Assembly (NCBI RefSeq): GCF_900169565.1
Contig: NZ_LT828648.1
Coordinates: 3,818,501 to 3,882,500 of the forward strand
Direction: 5' to 3'
Source of the DNA: Nitrospira japonica
Lineage (GTDB): Bacteria > Nitrospirota > Nitrospiria > Nitrospirales > Nitrospiraceae
Length of the DNA stretch: 64,000 bases
Positions 9,090 through 18,379 of this stretch are shown here, piece after piece (within the stretch, counting starts at the first letter, position 1; each line of letters starts with the position of its first letter). The notes beneath the pieces were generated by a model. That model was not told the origin of the DNA and ran no database searches. It saw only the letters and a program-made list of their open reading frames with translations. The translations under genes were made by a program, and so were the position numbers.

Positions 9090-9614
9090 TCAGGAATTAT
9101 TTTGCGATTGGAGAGCGGCCCAACAGTCCTTGAGCGCCCGATTCATCCGCTTATCGACCGTGCTCTCCGACACACCCTGAATGGCGGCGATTTCGTGGTA
9201 GGCATAACCGTGAAAACGATGGAGCAGGAAGGTCTCGCGCACCGAGGCGGGCAACGCATCGATCGCTGCCTGCACGCGTTCGAGTTGCTGCTTTCCCCAT
9301 AACTCCCGCTCTGGAGTCGGGGCCTGGGAGGCAACCTGCTCGGCGGCTTCCAGGGGAACGGATTCGCTGATATGCCGGCTTTCGACCTTTTGTTTTCTCA
9401 AATGGTCAATTGCCAGGTTGGACGCGGTTCGGAACAGCAAGGCCCGAGGGTTGGATACGGTTTGCGTTTCCGACATTCCCATCAGCCGCACGAAGGTTTC
9501 CTGTATGAGATCGGCGGCCAATTCCTTCGAGCGGACCAGCCGCATCAACCGGCGGCTCAACGCCTCGCGCTGACTGGCAAAGAGCTGCTCGAGTTGGAGG
9601 TAAGTCAGACTCAT
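9090..9614 (-). CDS. FecI-type ECF sigma factor (unit 2)
   Basis: 174 residues with region 2 (AADLIQETFVRLMGM, NLAIDHLRKQK) and region 4 (YAYHEIAAIQGVSESTVDKR). It is expected to drive receptor 2 transcription. It shares the YxQ(L/I)E(Q/S)LF opening with the sigma factors at 1 and 13586, suggesting a common ancestor inside this island. The shared upstream element is 35 bases before the ATG at 9614, so the start and promoter region fit well together. Confidence 0.9.
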   Translation of the reverse strand: MSLTYLQLEQLFASQREALSRRLMRLVRSKELAADLIQETFVRLMGMSETQTVSNPRALLFRTASNLAIDHLRKQKVESRHISESVPLEAAEQVASQAPTPERELWGKQQLERVQAAIDALPASVRETFLLHRFHGYAYHEIAAIQGVSESTVDKRMNRALKDCWAALQSQNNS

Positions 9615-9648
9615 CGGAGCCGGAGGATACCAGAAAGTCCATTCAGCG

Positions 9649-9669
9649 GGAATGTTTACTTTCCGGAAA
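9649..9669 (-). promoter_or_regulatory. Shared sigma-gene upstream element, copy 3
   Basis: In gene orientation TTTCCGGAAA, GTAA, ACATTCC, which is the consensus form. It lies 35 bases before the unit 2 sigma gene. Confidence 0.6.
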
Positions 9670-9746
9670 TCGAAAAACGTTCGAACTACGAGTGGAGAAG
9701 CTGCCAGATGAACTAGCGCGGGGGTTCGTGACAGACCAATATCAGT

Positions 9747-9828
9747 TCAAAAATCAAACGTGGCCGAGAGGTAAAAGGTACGAGGGTCTCTGACAATGAA
9801 ATGGCCAGCATAGGACTGCGGTGCACGC
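9747..9828 (-). pseudogene. Receptor stub: C-terminal remnant of a TonB-dependent receptor
   Basis: The minus strand encodes PQSYAGHFIVRDPRTFYLS then ATFDF and TGA, without any upstream barrel. It is located between the stop of receptor 3 and the unit 2 sigma gene. The DNA joining this stub to the receptor 3 stop resembles the DNA joining the 5217-5300 stub to receptor 2, so the two junctions are copies of each other. Confidence 0.75.
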
Positions 9829-9863
9829 AATGTTGAGGAGGGATCGAAGTGGACACGTTTCGC

Positions 9864-12422
9864 TCAAAAGTCGATAGTGGCTGATAACCAAAAAACGCGA
9901 GGATCGCTTAAGGTAAGCTGACCGAAAGCATTGGCATCCCAATACCCACTATCCAGCACGTTCGTCACATTGGCTCTGATCGTAACAGGTTTGCCGTTGG
10001 GTTGTAAGAACATGTAGCGTGCGCCAAGATCCAGTCGCGCCCAACTCGGAACTTCTTGGGTATTCGCCGCATTCAGAAACATGGAGCTATTGCGAGTACC
10101 TCGAGCGAACAGAGTGAACCCTTGAAGAAATGGCGTATCCCATTCACCGCCAAGTACTAAGCGCGACCGGGGAACTCCTATTCCTGTGTGACCGTCGTTG
10201 ATACCGCCCTGCGTCTTGGTCAGTTCGGCATCGATAAAGGCCGCGCCACCCAATAACCTGACCCCCTCTATCACTTCGCCGAAGACATTGAAATCGATAC
10301 CGCGATTTCGTTGCTCACCATCCACGCCAAAGATGTTGGTGGTTGGATTGACGAATCCTGTTGGCTGGGCGATCTGATAGAACGCCAGGGTCGTGCCGAA
10401 ACGGCCAAAATCAACCTTGGCTCCGACCTCATATTGTTTGGCCACAAAAGGCGCAAAGACTTCTCCGGCATTGGCTGCAGTCACCGGAGCCGTAGGACCT
10501 TGCTGTAAGCCTTCGATGTAGTTGGCATAGAACGCTACCTGCTGCCAGGGTTTCACAACCAAGCCGACCATAGGTGTCGCTTTATCTTCGTTATAATTGG
10601 TGGTCATGACACCTGTTGTGAAGTTGAATTGCTTTATGTCAATCGTCTGAAACCGTCCACCTACCGTCAATTGCACCCGTTCGTCGAGAATTGAGAGCGT
10701 GTCGGCCAGGGTAGCGCCAGAAAGTACTGACTCTTGCAACGGCTTCCCACTACCGGGATCTGGCTGCAACGACAAATCCGGCGCCGGTCCAAATGTCGGG
10801 GTATAGATGTTCGACGCGGGTCGCGGAATTGGCACAGTGGCTCGTTGCCAGTCTCTGCGGAGCGTGGTATAGGCCAACACCGTCTGGTGCTGAACCGGCC
10901 CCGTGGCAAAACGACCTTGCAGCCCGGTTTCTACTGTCCAAGCAGTGGTCTTGTCGGCACTCATGGTGGCAAAGTTATTGGCTGACAGATCACCTTGCGA
11001 ATTGACGATCGTCCGATTAACCAGGCTGTAGCGAGTGCTCCGATAGCTGCCACCTGTGGAAACAAATGCCGACAAATTATCGGTCAGGTCATATTCGCCC
11101 CGAAGTGTGCCGTAGTAGACGGTGGGCTTGCTGAAATCATAGGGGCCGTCATAGTTGCCACGATTGTTGGGTGGCGTGGGCACCTGCACTCCCGCGACGA
11201 CGGTTGTGAAATCGCGCATGCCCTGTATGTTCTGATATTGATAACCGAGGTCCGCCGCCAGCCTGAATTTCCTGCCCCGATAGTCCATCCCAAGCGAAGC
11301 CAGCGCAGATTCCCTCGATTGATAATCAATGGCCGTGTCGCCATTTCGATAGACGCCGTTCAACCGAATACCAAACTGCTTCTCCGAGCCATAGCGCCTG
11401 GAGATGTCGGCATGCCCTCCAAATTGTGTGCTTGAGATATACGAACCGGTGAATTGGGTCAGCGGATCCTGGCCGGCACGTTTCGGCACCAGGTTGATCA
11501 TACCCCCGATACTGCCTCCAGGAGCAACACCTGCGAGCAGAGCCGACGGACCTTTCAGTACTTCGACGCGTTCGAGTGATTCAGTCATCATGGAGTTGAA
11601 GAACGTAGGGGCAACGCCGTAAAGACCGTTGAAGAGAATATCTTGGTTAGACACACTGAATCCGCGAATGCTGAAGTCATCCGCGCCGGTCGATTGGGAT
11701 GCACTCGCCCGCGCTGTCGGATCGTTATTGAGGACATCGGCCATATAACGAATCTGCTGATTCTCGATGACCTTCGAGGTGTAATTAGTCTGATTGAACG
11801 GCGTGTCCATGATTTCACGATTGCCGAGCACTCCGAGCCTCCCACCAGTCGCGACATCACCTCCCGGATACTCTGGCAGCAATTCCTCCCGGTGTGGCCG
11901 CTCCTTCACATCCTTCACGACGACTTCCGGTACCTTGACCGGCTTCTGAGCGGTTACAACCGCTTCCTCCGATCCATCAGCCGCAATCATGGCACCGGCG
12001 ACCGCACCAGCCGCGCCTACAGCCACCACGGCAGGCACCACGCCGGATGATGTTTGGCGCTCAATAGTCGCCATCTTCGAGCCGTCCATCCGGTAGGTCA
12101 GCCCGGTTCCAGACAAGAGATTCTTCAATCCCTGTTCAGGGGTATAGTTGCCGACAACGCCTGGAGACTCGGCTCCGGTAGTCAATTCGCTCGAAGCACT
12201 GACCTGCCATCCACTGGTTACGGCAAAGGCATTCAGTGCGGTTCCCAACGGTTGAGCGGGAATGTGAAAATCCATCCTTGCTATTGTCTCTGAACTCTCC
12301 GCGTTATCTTGAGCCAAACCCGTTCCAAGTCCGCACACACCACCGATCATGCACAAGACAATTACGCTGAGCCCGATCAGATGCAGCTTCAGTCCTATCG
12401 TTTCGTTTCGTTCGCGCTTCAT
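9864..12422 (-). CDS. TonB-dependent receptor with STN signalling domain (receptor 3)
   Basis: An 852-residue outer-membrane transducer. GGGAGG six bases before the ATG supports the start. Order: hydrophobic export signal (about 12-37, ending GLAQ), STN domain (about 49-120, MDFHIPAQPLGTALNAFAV), alanine-rich spacer, TonB-box-like KPVKVPEVVVKDV, plug (FSIRGFSV) and barrel ending LSATIDF. It is a paralogue of receptor 2 with long identical stretches, including YPGGDVATGGRLGVLGNR compared with YAGGDVATGGRLGVLGNR. Third gene of unit 3. Confidence 0.9.
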   Translation of the reverse strand: MKRERNETIGLKLHLIGLSVIVLCMIGGVCGLGTGLAQDNAESSETIARMDFHIPAQPLGTALNAFAVTSGWQVSASSELTTGAESPGVVGNYTPEQGLKNLLSGTGLTYRMDGSKMATIERQTSSGVVPAVVAVGAAGAVAGAMIAADGSEEAVVTAQKPVKVPEVVVKDVKERPHREELLPEYPGGDVATGGRLGVLGNREIMDTPFNQTNYTSKVIENQQIRYMADVLNNDPTARASASQSTGADDFSIRGFSVSNQDILFNGLYGVAPTFFNSMMTESLERVEVLKGPSALLAGVAPGGSIGGMINLVPKRAGQDPLTQFTGSYISSTQFGGHADISRRYGSEKQFGIRLNGVYRNGDTAIDYQSRESALASLGMDYRGRKFRLAADLGYQYQNIQGMRDFTTVVAGVQVPTPPNNRGNYDGPYDFSKPTVYYGTLRGEYDLTDNLSAFVSTGGSYRSTRYSLVNRTIVNSQGDLSANNFATMSADKTTAWTVETGLQGRFATGPVQHQTVLAYTTLRRDWQRATVPIPRPASNIYTPTFGPAPDLSLQPDPGSGKPLQESVLSGATLADTLSILDERVQLTVGGRFQTIDIKQFNFTTGVMTTNYNEDKATPMVGLVVKPWQQVAFYANYIEGLQQGPTAPVTAANAGEVFAPFVAKQYEVGAKVDFGRFGTTLAFYQIAQPTGFVNPTTNIFGVDGEQRNRGIDFNVFGEVIEGVRLLGGAAFIDAELTKTQGGINDGHTGIGVPRSRLVLGGEWDTPFLQGFTLFARGTRNSSMFLNAANTQEVPSWARLDLGARYMFLQPNGKPVTIRANVTNVLDSGYWDANAFGQLTLSDPRVFWLSATIDF

Positions 12423-12519
12423 CCGCTACCTCCCTGCTCTGTCTCTGTGTCAGTAGACGGAACACGGCGCACGTTTTCGCACCTGGCTCGCGAGGCGGTG
12501 AAAGACTGTGGCGGAATGA

Positions 12520-13509
12520 TCAGAAGAGAAGCACGAGGCGATCGGCCAAACTGACCGTCCGAAGTGGAAAGGTCTTCGTGAGGTGATACAGAACCTTGGA
12601 AGGATCGTCCAATTTGTAGGTGCCCGTCACATGGCGCTGACCGATTTGCTGATTCCAGAGCACGATTGTCCCCGGATGATACCGTCTGATCTCTTCAAGT
12701 ACCTGAGCCAGGGGAACGTCATCGACGATCAAGAGGCCCTGCAGCCATGCCGAGGCCATAGAGGCGTCCACCGGCCTGGCCTGCCCCAATCGCCCGCTTT
12801 CGCTTTCGATCATGCTTCCCGCGGATACTCGCTCTTTCGTCCCTTCGCGACTGCGCGAAGCGACATCTACGACGCCCTCAATGACGGTTACACGATCGCC
12901 ATGGTCCTGTTGTCGAATGACAAATTCAGTCCCGACGGCGCGCGTAGTCGTCTCCCCGCCCTCGACGACGAACGGACGATTCGGATCATGTTGCACTTTG
13001 AAAAACGCCTCGCCTTTGAGTAGTCGAACTTTACGAACCGTCCCGTCGAACGCCGTCGCAATGGCAGACTGCGTGTTGAGTGTCACGAGCGATTGGTCCG
13101 GCAGGCGAACGGTGCGCCGCTCGCCGACAGACGTCTGATGATCCGCTTGAAGCCGCGTCAGCACCTCGAAGTAGACCGCACCCAACAGCAGCGCCGACAG
13201 GCACGCCGCAACCGTCAGTGCCGGTTTCCATCGTGATCGGACGGCCAGAGATTCCCGGTCGTGGACACTATCTGCTCGAGCGACAAGCCGCGCCGCTCGA
13301 TCCAGTCCCGGGTCATGCCACACTTCGGCGATGCTCTGGAAGGCGCGGGCATGAGCAGGACTTTGAGATTGCCACCGTTCGAATGCCAGACGGTCCTCAA
13401 TCGTGGCCTCCCGATCGCTCAGGCGCGCCAACCATCCGACGGCTTCTTGCCGAAGCCGTTGAGCCTCCGGAGGGGACGGGCGATCGTTCTGATTGTCTGG
13501 AGACGGCAT
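12520..13509 (-). CDS. FecR-type anti-sigma factor (unit 3)
   Basis: 329 residues from the ATG at 13509, chosen because GAGGGA precedes it and the longer frame to 13620 runs back into the sigma gene. Layout: DUF4880-like N-terminus (about 20-66, EAVGWLARLSDREATIEDR), membrane helix (95-113), FecR domain (SVGERRTVRLPDQSLVTLN) and DUF4974-like end (LAQVLEEIRRYHPGTIVLWN). It resembles FecR 2 over much of its length. It should couple receptor 3 to the sigma factor at 13586-14101. Confidence 0.9.
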   Translation of the reverse strand: MPSPDNQNDRPSPPEAQRLRQEAVGWLARLSDREATIEDRLAFERWQSQSPAHARAFQSIAEVWHDPGLDRAARLVARADSVHDRESLAVRSRWKPALTVAACLSALLLGAVYFEVLTRLQADHQTSVGERRTVRLPDQSLVTLNTQSAIATAFDGTVRKVRLLKGEAFFKVQHDPNRPFVVEGGETTTRAVGTEFVIRQQDHGDRVTVIEGVVDVASRSREGTKERVSAGSMIESESGRLGQARPVDASMASAWLQGLLIVDDVPLAQVLEEIRRYHPGTIVLWNQQIGQRHVTGTYKLDDPSKVLYHLTKTFPLRTVSLADRLVLLF

Positions 13510-13585
13510 GAGGTCCCTCTGTCGTATCAGAGGTCTGAGCAGGGAGGGCCAGTATATAGTGTGACGAGGAATCACGCCAAGATTC

Positions 13586-14101
13586 TCACTCGTCTTCGTC
13601 GAGCGACTCAATGGACGCACAGGTGTGCTCGATGGCGCGGCGGATGTGCTTGTCCACCCCGCTCACCGAAATCCCCATCTTGGTCGCAATTTCACGGTAC
13701 GAATACTCATATACGCGATACAGCAGGAACGCCTCCCTGGTACGGGGAGGAAGCGTGTCGACGACTTGGATAAACCGTTCCAGCCGCTCCTTTCCGATCA
13801 GTTCCCGCTCCTGTGAGGGGATCGGACAGGGACGTTCCAGAGCCGCCTCCAACGGTTCGGTGGCCACAATGCCACTCTTACTGGCGCGCAAATGATCGAT
13901 GGCCAGGTTGGTGGCGATTCGATGAAGGAGCGCCCGTGGATGATCGACCGTGGTGGTATTCGCCAAGCGAACGAGTTTCAAATAGGTTTCCTGAATCAGG
14001 TCCGCCGCAGTGTCGCGCGAATGGACCATGGCTGTCAGCCGCCTGGTCAATTCCTCGCGATACTGATGGAACAAACTCTCAATTTGCGCGTATGACAGCA
14101 T
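13586..14101 (-). CDS. FecI-type ECF sigma factor (unit 3)
   Basis: 171 residues starting MLSYAQIESLFHQYREEL. A frame to 14203 exists, but it would translate through the shared upstream element at 14174-14194. The homologous partial sigma gene at 1-355 starts at the equivalent methionine, so 14101 is preferred. Region 2 reads AADLIQETYLKLVRLA and NLAIDHLRASK. Region 4 reads YSYREIATKMGISVSGVDKH. It is predicted to control receptor 3. Confidence 0.9.
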   Translation of the reverse strand: MLSYAQIESLFHQYREELTRRLTAMVHSRDTAADLIQETYLKLVRLANTTTVDHPRALLHRIATNLAIDHLRASKSGIVATEPLEAALERPCPIPSQERELIGKERLERFIQVVDTLPPRTREAFLLYRVYEYSYREIATKMGISVSGVDKHIRRAIEHTCASIESLDEDE

Positions 14102-14173
14102 CTTCCATCCAGCCGATCCCTCCTTGAAGCGGAGGAGATCGTGGCAGAAGGTAGCACGGGGTGGTTCGATAGG

Positions 14174-14194
14174 AGAATGTTTCATTTCCGGAAA
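14174..14194 (-). promoter_or_regulatory. Shared sigma-gene upstream element, copy 4
   Basis: In gene orientation TTTCCGGAAA, TGAA, ACATTCT, 73 bases before the chosen start of the unit 3 sigma gene. Its position argues against the longer upstream start. Confidence 0.55.
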
Positions 14195-14221
14195 ATCAGC
14201 CATTGTCCGCTATCTTGGCCT

Positions 14222-15424
14222 CTACATGGCCGCCCGACGAAATGCCGCGCTCACCGCCGACAGCCTGCCGCGCCGCTTCATCCAGATCACGACACCCGTG
14301 ACCGAAAGGCCGGCGACGACGAGACCCATGATTGAAATGAAGATACGACCGGGAATGCCGGCAATCCGGCCACTGTGGAGCGGGAATTGAATTTGGAGAA
14401 ACAGATCCCCGGCAGTCCCACTACCTGGAATTAGTTCGCCTAAGTAGGCGCCGTCTAAGCCGTCGAAGTAGAGCCTCCGTACCCCAAATCCTCCGGATCC
14501 ATGGTCGTTGCCGGGTTGGAAAAATCTCACCTGGTAGATACCATACCTGGCATTGTAGCTTGCCGCTCCAACAGGCTCCTGCCAGCGCTTTCGTTGCGCT
14601 TCCTCTTGCGCATTCGCAATTGCCGCCGCATAGTCGATCCTCGGCTCGATCGGCTGATTGAGCGGACGTTGTGTCCGGACATCAAATGGGTTGGGGGTCA
14701 CCGTAGCCACCGCCGCCACAGCGGGCCGCACGATCTCTCGGTTGAGATTGAGATAGACTGCGCTCACGGCAAGGACGAGCAGCACACCCCAGGTCCACAA
14801 GCCGCCCGCCCGATGAAGGTCGAAATTTAATTGATAGCGGCTACCGTGACGGATCCAAAACGAGCGTCGCCAGCGGAACCGATCGGGAAAGGAAATAGCA
14901 AGGGCGACAAAGCAATCGAGCAGCCAGATGATCGCGATGCCTCCCATGAACCATTGTCCCCAGCGGTTCTGCCCGGCGAAATTCGGGATGTGCAGCGTAT
15001 AGTGCAGCCGATACAGGAACGCCATGAGATGTTCACGGTCCACGGCGACCGCTCCCCATTCACGCCGACCGAGTTCCTTCCCCGTGACCGGGTCGAGAAA
15101 GACTTGGTTGTATCCCGCTTTGTAGAGCTTCCCCGTTTGCGGATCCACACGAGGCTGGACACCGAACAACAACGAGCGGCCTGGTTCTGTTTGCAGAGGC
15201 ACCTGACTGACTCGCACGCGGGGATCAGCCGCCTCAATGCGAGCCGCCAACTCCAAATAGGGAATCGAGGGTCCGATGTTGGAGACATCGAACAGATGGT
15301 CGTTCAACCATTCGTCGATCTCATGATCCCAAGAAATGACGGCGCCGGTCAGGCCGGAGACGAATAAGAACAGAGCGGTGAAGAGACCCGCCCAGCGGTG
15401 GATGGTGACACCAATCGCGCGCAT
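14222..15424 (-). CDS. PepSY-associated TM protein, putative siderophore/heme-iron reductase
   Basis: 400 residues with the PepSY_TM layout: a first membrane helix right at the start (about 10-32, HRWAGLFTALFLFVSGLTGA), a periplasmic part, further helices (about 158-180, 210-230) and a last helix (about 357-380, IMGLVVAGLSVTGVVIWMK) followed by a basic tail. Family members sit in the inner membrane and are linked to reductive iron release from siderophores. It lies directly downstream of receptor 4, supporting that role. A CGTCTTTAC motif at 15465-15473 may be its promoter -10. Exact substrate unknown. Confidence 0.8.
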   Translation of the reverse strand: MRAIGVTIHRWAGLFTALFLFVSGLTGAVISWDHEIDEWLNDHLFDVSNIGPSIPYLELAARIEAADPRVRVSQVPLQTEPGRSLLFGVQPRVDPQTGKLYKAGYNQVFLDPVTGKELGRREWGAVAVDREHLMAFLYRLHYTLHIPNFAGQNRWGQWFMGGIAIIWLLDCFVALAISFPDRFRWRRSFWIRHGSRYQLNFDLHRAGGLWTWGVLLVLAVSAVYLNLNREIVRPAVAAVATVTPNPFDVRTQRPLNQPIEPRIDYAAAIANAQEEAQRKRWQEPVGAASYNARYGIYQVRFFQPGNDHGSGGFGVRRLYFDGLDGAYLGELIPGSGTAGDLFLQIQFPLHSGRIAGIPGRIFISIMGLVVAGLSVTGVVIWMKRRGRLSAVSAAFRRAAM

Positions 15425-15464
15425 GTCTTTCCGAGCGGGACGTGGACCGAACTTGCTCTCTTAT

Positions 15465-15473
15465 GTAAAGACG
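15465..15473 (-). promoter_or_regulatory. Candidate ECF promoter -10 motif before the PepSY gene
   Basis: CGTCTTTAC in gene orientation, about 40 bases before the PepSY start. It is identical to the motif before receptor 2. The match is short and unverified. Confidence 0.3.
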
Positions 15474-15617
15474 GTCGAGGAGAAGTATTACCCCACCTGT
15501 CAGGGAATGGCAGACATACGAATTTAAATATGTTCAAATAATTAACTATTTACAGGCGCAATCTTATTCAAATACTTTAATAAAAGAATGTGGCAGTGCG
15601 AGCAGGAATATGCCCTT

Positions 15618-18185
15618 TCAAAAATCAAACGTAGCCGACAAGTAGAAGGTCCGTGGATCTCTCACGAAAATCTGTCCGGCCTGGGGGCTGCCGTTCCATG
15701 CTTTATTGTCGAGCACGTTCTCGAGAAACGCCCGCATGGTGATCGGCTTGCCGCCTGAGCGTTCGAATCGGTAGCGGGCGCCGAGATCCCACTGGGTCCA
15801 CCCGGGGACTTCTTGAGTGTTCTCAAAATTGACGTACTGAGAGGATGCGTGCGTGACACGGCTGGTCATGGTCAGCGCCTTTAAGAACGGCAGGTCCCAT
15901 TCGCCATAGAACGTCAATTGGAACGGAGCGACGGTGGCCTTATTGCCCTGGTTGATTCCGCTCTCCGTCTTGGTCAATTCGGCATCAATGTAGCTCGTCC
16001 CACCGAGGAGGCGGAGCCCGTCCATGACCTCGCCAAAGACGCTGAACTCCACGCCACGATTGCGTTGCTGACCGTCGACGCTGAAGACGTTCGTCGCGGG
16101 ATTGATAAACGCGCTCGGCTGTGTGATTTGAAAGGCCGCCAAGGTCGTGATGATGCGGCCGAAATCCGCTTTGACGCCGGCTTCGTACCCATTGGATTTG
16201 AAGGGAGCGAAGACTTCGCCGGCGTTGGCCGAACCCACCGGGGCCGTGGGGCCCTGCTGCAAACCTTCGATGTAATTGCCGTACAGCGAAACGTGTTGCC
16301 ACGGCTTGATCACGAGACCGAGCATCGGCGTCGGCGCACTCTTGTCGTATTGGTCAGTGACGGCCCCCGTGGCCTGATTGAAGTTGGTCACCTTGATCTG
16401 TTGGAAGCGGACGCCGCCGGTCAACTGGACGCGCTCATCGAGAATCGAGAGCGTATCGCCGAACATCCCGCTGGAGAGATCCGTTTCATTGATTTTCGTC
16501 GTGGTCCCATAGCTCGGCAGTAATGACGACGGCGGTCCCGGCACCAAGACGGGATTGTAGATGTTCGACGCCGGCATCGCCGCGGTGGCAAACGGCGACC
16601 GTTGCGTTTCTCCCGAGTATTGGGTGAAGGAGAGGACGGCCCGATGGTGGACGGGGCCGGTATCGAACACGCTGCGCAGCCCGGCGTTGAGGGTCACGAC
16701 TCGATTGTCGAATGCAAACAAGAAATTGTTGCCCGCGGACAACGTCCCCTGGGAATCGACGAGCTGGCGATTCAAGAGGATGCTCTGCCGCCGATCGTTG
16801 GTCATGCCGAAATCGGCGAAGGCCGTGATCTGCTTCGTGACATCGACCTCGCCTCGCAGAGTGCCGTAGAGCGCCCGCGTGTCGTTCAACTCCCAGGGTT
16901 GGTTGGCATTGGTACGGGTACTGGGCGGCTCCGGAATGGCCGTCAGATCGGATGCCACATTGAATTGCCGCCTGGCGCCTTGCATGTCCTGTTGCTGATA
17001 GCCGAAATCCGCGGAGACCCGGAAGATATCCCCGCGATAATCGAGACCGACCGTGGCTAAAGCCGATTCGCGGGAGGAATGGTCGATCGGCAGATCGCCC
17101 GTCCGATAGACACCGTTGATCCGAATGCCGAACTCCTTGTGTTTGCCGAATCGCCTGCTGATATCCGCATGCCCGCCGAATTGTGTATCGGAAATATATT
17201 GGGCGGTCAGCTGAGTGAGCGCCTCGTCACCGGCGCGCTTCGGCACCAGGTTCACCATGCCGCCGATACTCCCGCCCGGCGCAGCACCGTTGAGCAGAGC
17301 GTTTGGTCCCCTCAGGACTTCGACCCGCTCGATGGATTCCGTCATCATCGTGCCGTTGATGGTGGGCGCGATCGCCAATCCGTTGAACAGCATGTCGCCC
17401 TGGTTGAGTTGAAACCCTCGGATCGAGAACGTCAGAAATCCCGTCGAGGTCTGCTGGGCCAGTTGGACGGATGGGTCGTTTCGGAGCACGTCTCCAAGAT
17501 ACCGCGCCTGCTGGTCCTGGATGATTTTCGACGTATAGTTCATCTGCGTGAACGGCGTGTCCATGATGTCGCGGTTGCCGAGCACGCCCACCCGGCCTCC
17601 GCGCGCAAGATCCCCGCCGGCGTATTCGGGCGGGAGTTCACCCAAGTCTGCCGCCCCGCGTTGCCTCACGTCTTTGACGGTGATCTCCGGTACCTTAACG
17701 GGCTTGGCCTCCGTCACGGCGTCCGACGGCGTGCCGCCGGAGTCGGCGGCTGCCGCTGCGGCCGCAGCCCCCATCCCTGCAGCGCCGGCCACCGCCAGAG
17801 GCGCAACGGGAACCGCCGACGAATTACGTTCTACAATCACGGTGTCGGGGCCGGTGAATCGATGCGTCAGGCCGCTCCCGCCCAAAAGACGCTCCAACCC
17901 CTGCTCGCTGGTGAATCGCCCCGTCAATTCGGTAGAGGTGAGTCCGGCCGCCAGATCGTCGTTGAAGCTCATCTGAAGTCCGGCCGTCCAGGCAAAGCTC
18001 TTCAACGCCAGGTTGAGTGGTTGCGCGGGGATGTCGAATGAATGTTCGGTGTGCCTGGCATCCGACACCGCACTCTCTTGCCCTTGGCCGTAGGCATGAT
18101 TCGTCCAGAAGAAGCCGGAGATCACGACCAGCGCGCAACACAATGTGTGACTGCCATATCGCTTCTGACTTGGTTGGAGCCCCAT
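15618..18185 (-). CDS. TonB-dependent receptor with STN signalling domain (receptor 4)
   Basis: 855 residues. The frame opens with ATG GAT ATG. The second ATG (18185) is preferred because AGGAGG directly touches the first one and lies six bases from the second. Order: export signal (about 12-36), STN domain (about 48-120, FDIPAQPLNLALKSFAW), alanine-rich spacer, TonB-box-like KPVKVPEITVKDV, plug (FSIRGFQL), barrel ending LSATFDF. It is a paralogue of receptor 1. No FecI/FecR pair directly precedes it. The nearest (20592-22189) is cut off from it by two oppositely oriented M48 genes. A PepSY protein follows. Confidence 0.9.
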   Translation of the reverse strand: MGLQPSQKRYGSHTLCCALVVISGFFWTNHAYGQGQESAVSDARHTEHSFDIPAQPLNLALKSFAWTAGLQMSFNDDLAAGLTSTELTGRFTSEQGLERLLGGSGLTHRFTGPDTVIVERNSSAVPVAPLAVAGAAGMGAAAAAAAADSGGTPSDAVTEAKPVKVPEITVKDVRQRGAADLGELPPEYAGGDLARGGRVGVLGNRDIMDTPFTQMNYTSKIIQDQQARYLGDVLRNDPSVQLAQQTSTGFLTFSIRGFQLNQGDMLFNGLAIAPTINGTMMTESIERVEVLRGPNALLNGAAPGGSIGGMVNLVPKRAGDEALTQLTAQYISDTQFGGHADISRRFGKHKEFGIRINGVYRTGDLPIDHSSRESALATVGLDYRGDIFRVSADFGYQQQDMQGARRQFNVASDLTAIPEPPSTRTNANQPWELNDTRALYGTLRGEVDVTKQITAFADFGMTNDRRQSILLNRQLVDSQGTLSAGNNFLFAFDNRVVTLNAGLRSVFDTGPVHHRAVLSFTQYSGETQRSPFATAAMPASNIYNPVLVPGPPSSLLPSYGTTTKINETDLSSGMFGDTLSILDERVQLTGGVRFQQIKVTNFNQATGAVTDQYDKSAPTPMLGLVIKPWQHVSLYGNYIEGLQQGPTAPVGSANAGEVFAPFKSNGYEAGVKADFGRIITTLAAFQITQPSAFINPATNVFSVDGQQRNRGVEFSVFGEVMDGLRLLGGTSYIDAELTKTESGINQGNKATVAPFQLTFYGEWDLPFLKALTMTSRVTHASSQYVNFENTQEVPGWTQWDLGARYRFERSGGKPITMRAFLENVLDNKAWNGSPQAGQIFVRDPRTFYLSATFDF

Positions 18186-18379
18186 ATCCATCCTCCTGAG
18201 CAGGCCGTCATGCAGCCCTCACTCTGTTAGGACGGCTCGCACAAGAGTCTTGTCCCCCCCTCTCGAAAAAAATGGCACGGTCCGAACGGACTGATCCTCA
18301 GATCTTGCAGGGCTTCCGGGAGCTTGATTCCCGCGGCACAGTGATTTAGAACTGTGAGGCATCCTCCCCCGCCACGATC

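Noticed and set aside
14102-14203. N-terminal extension of the unit 3 sigma factor (start at 14203)
   Set aside because: It would translate through the shared upstream element, and the homologous sigma factor at 1-355 starts at the equivalent of 14101.
14222-15424. Plus-strand frames opposite the PepSY gene as real genes
   Set aside because: They have no ribosome sites or family features and mirror the codon structure of the real gene.
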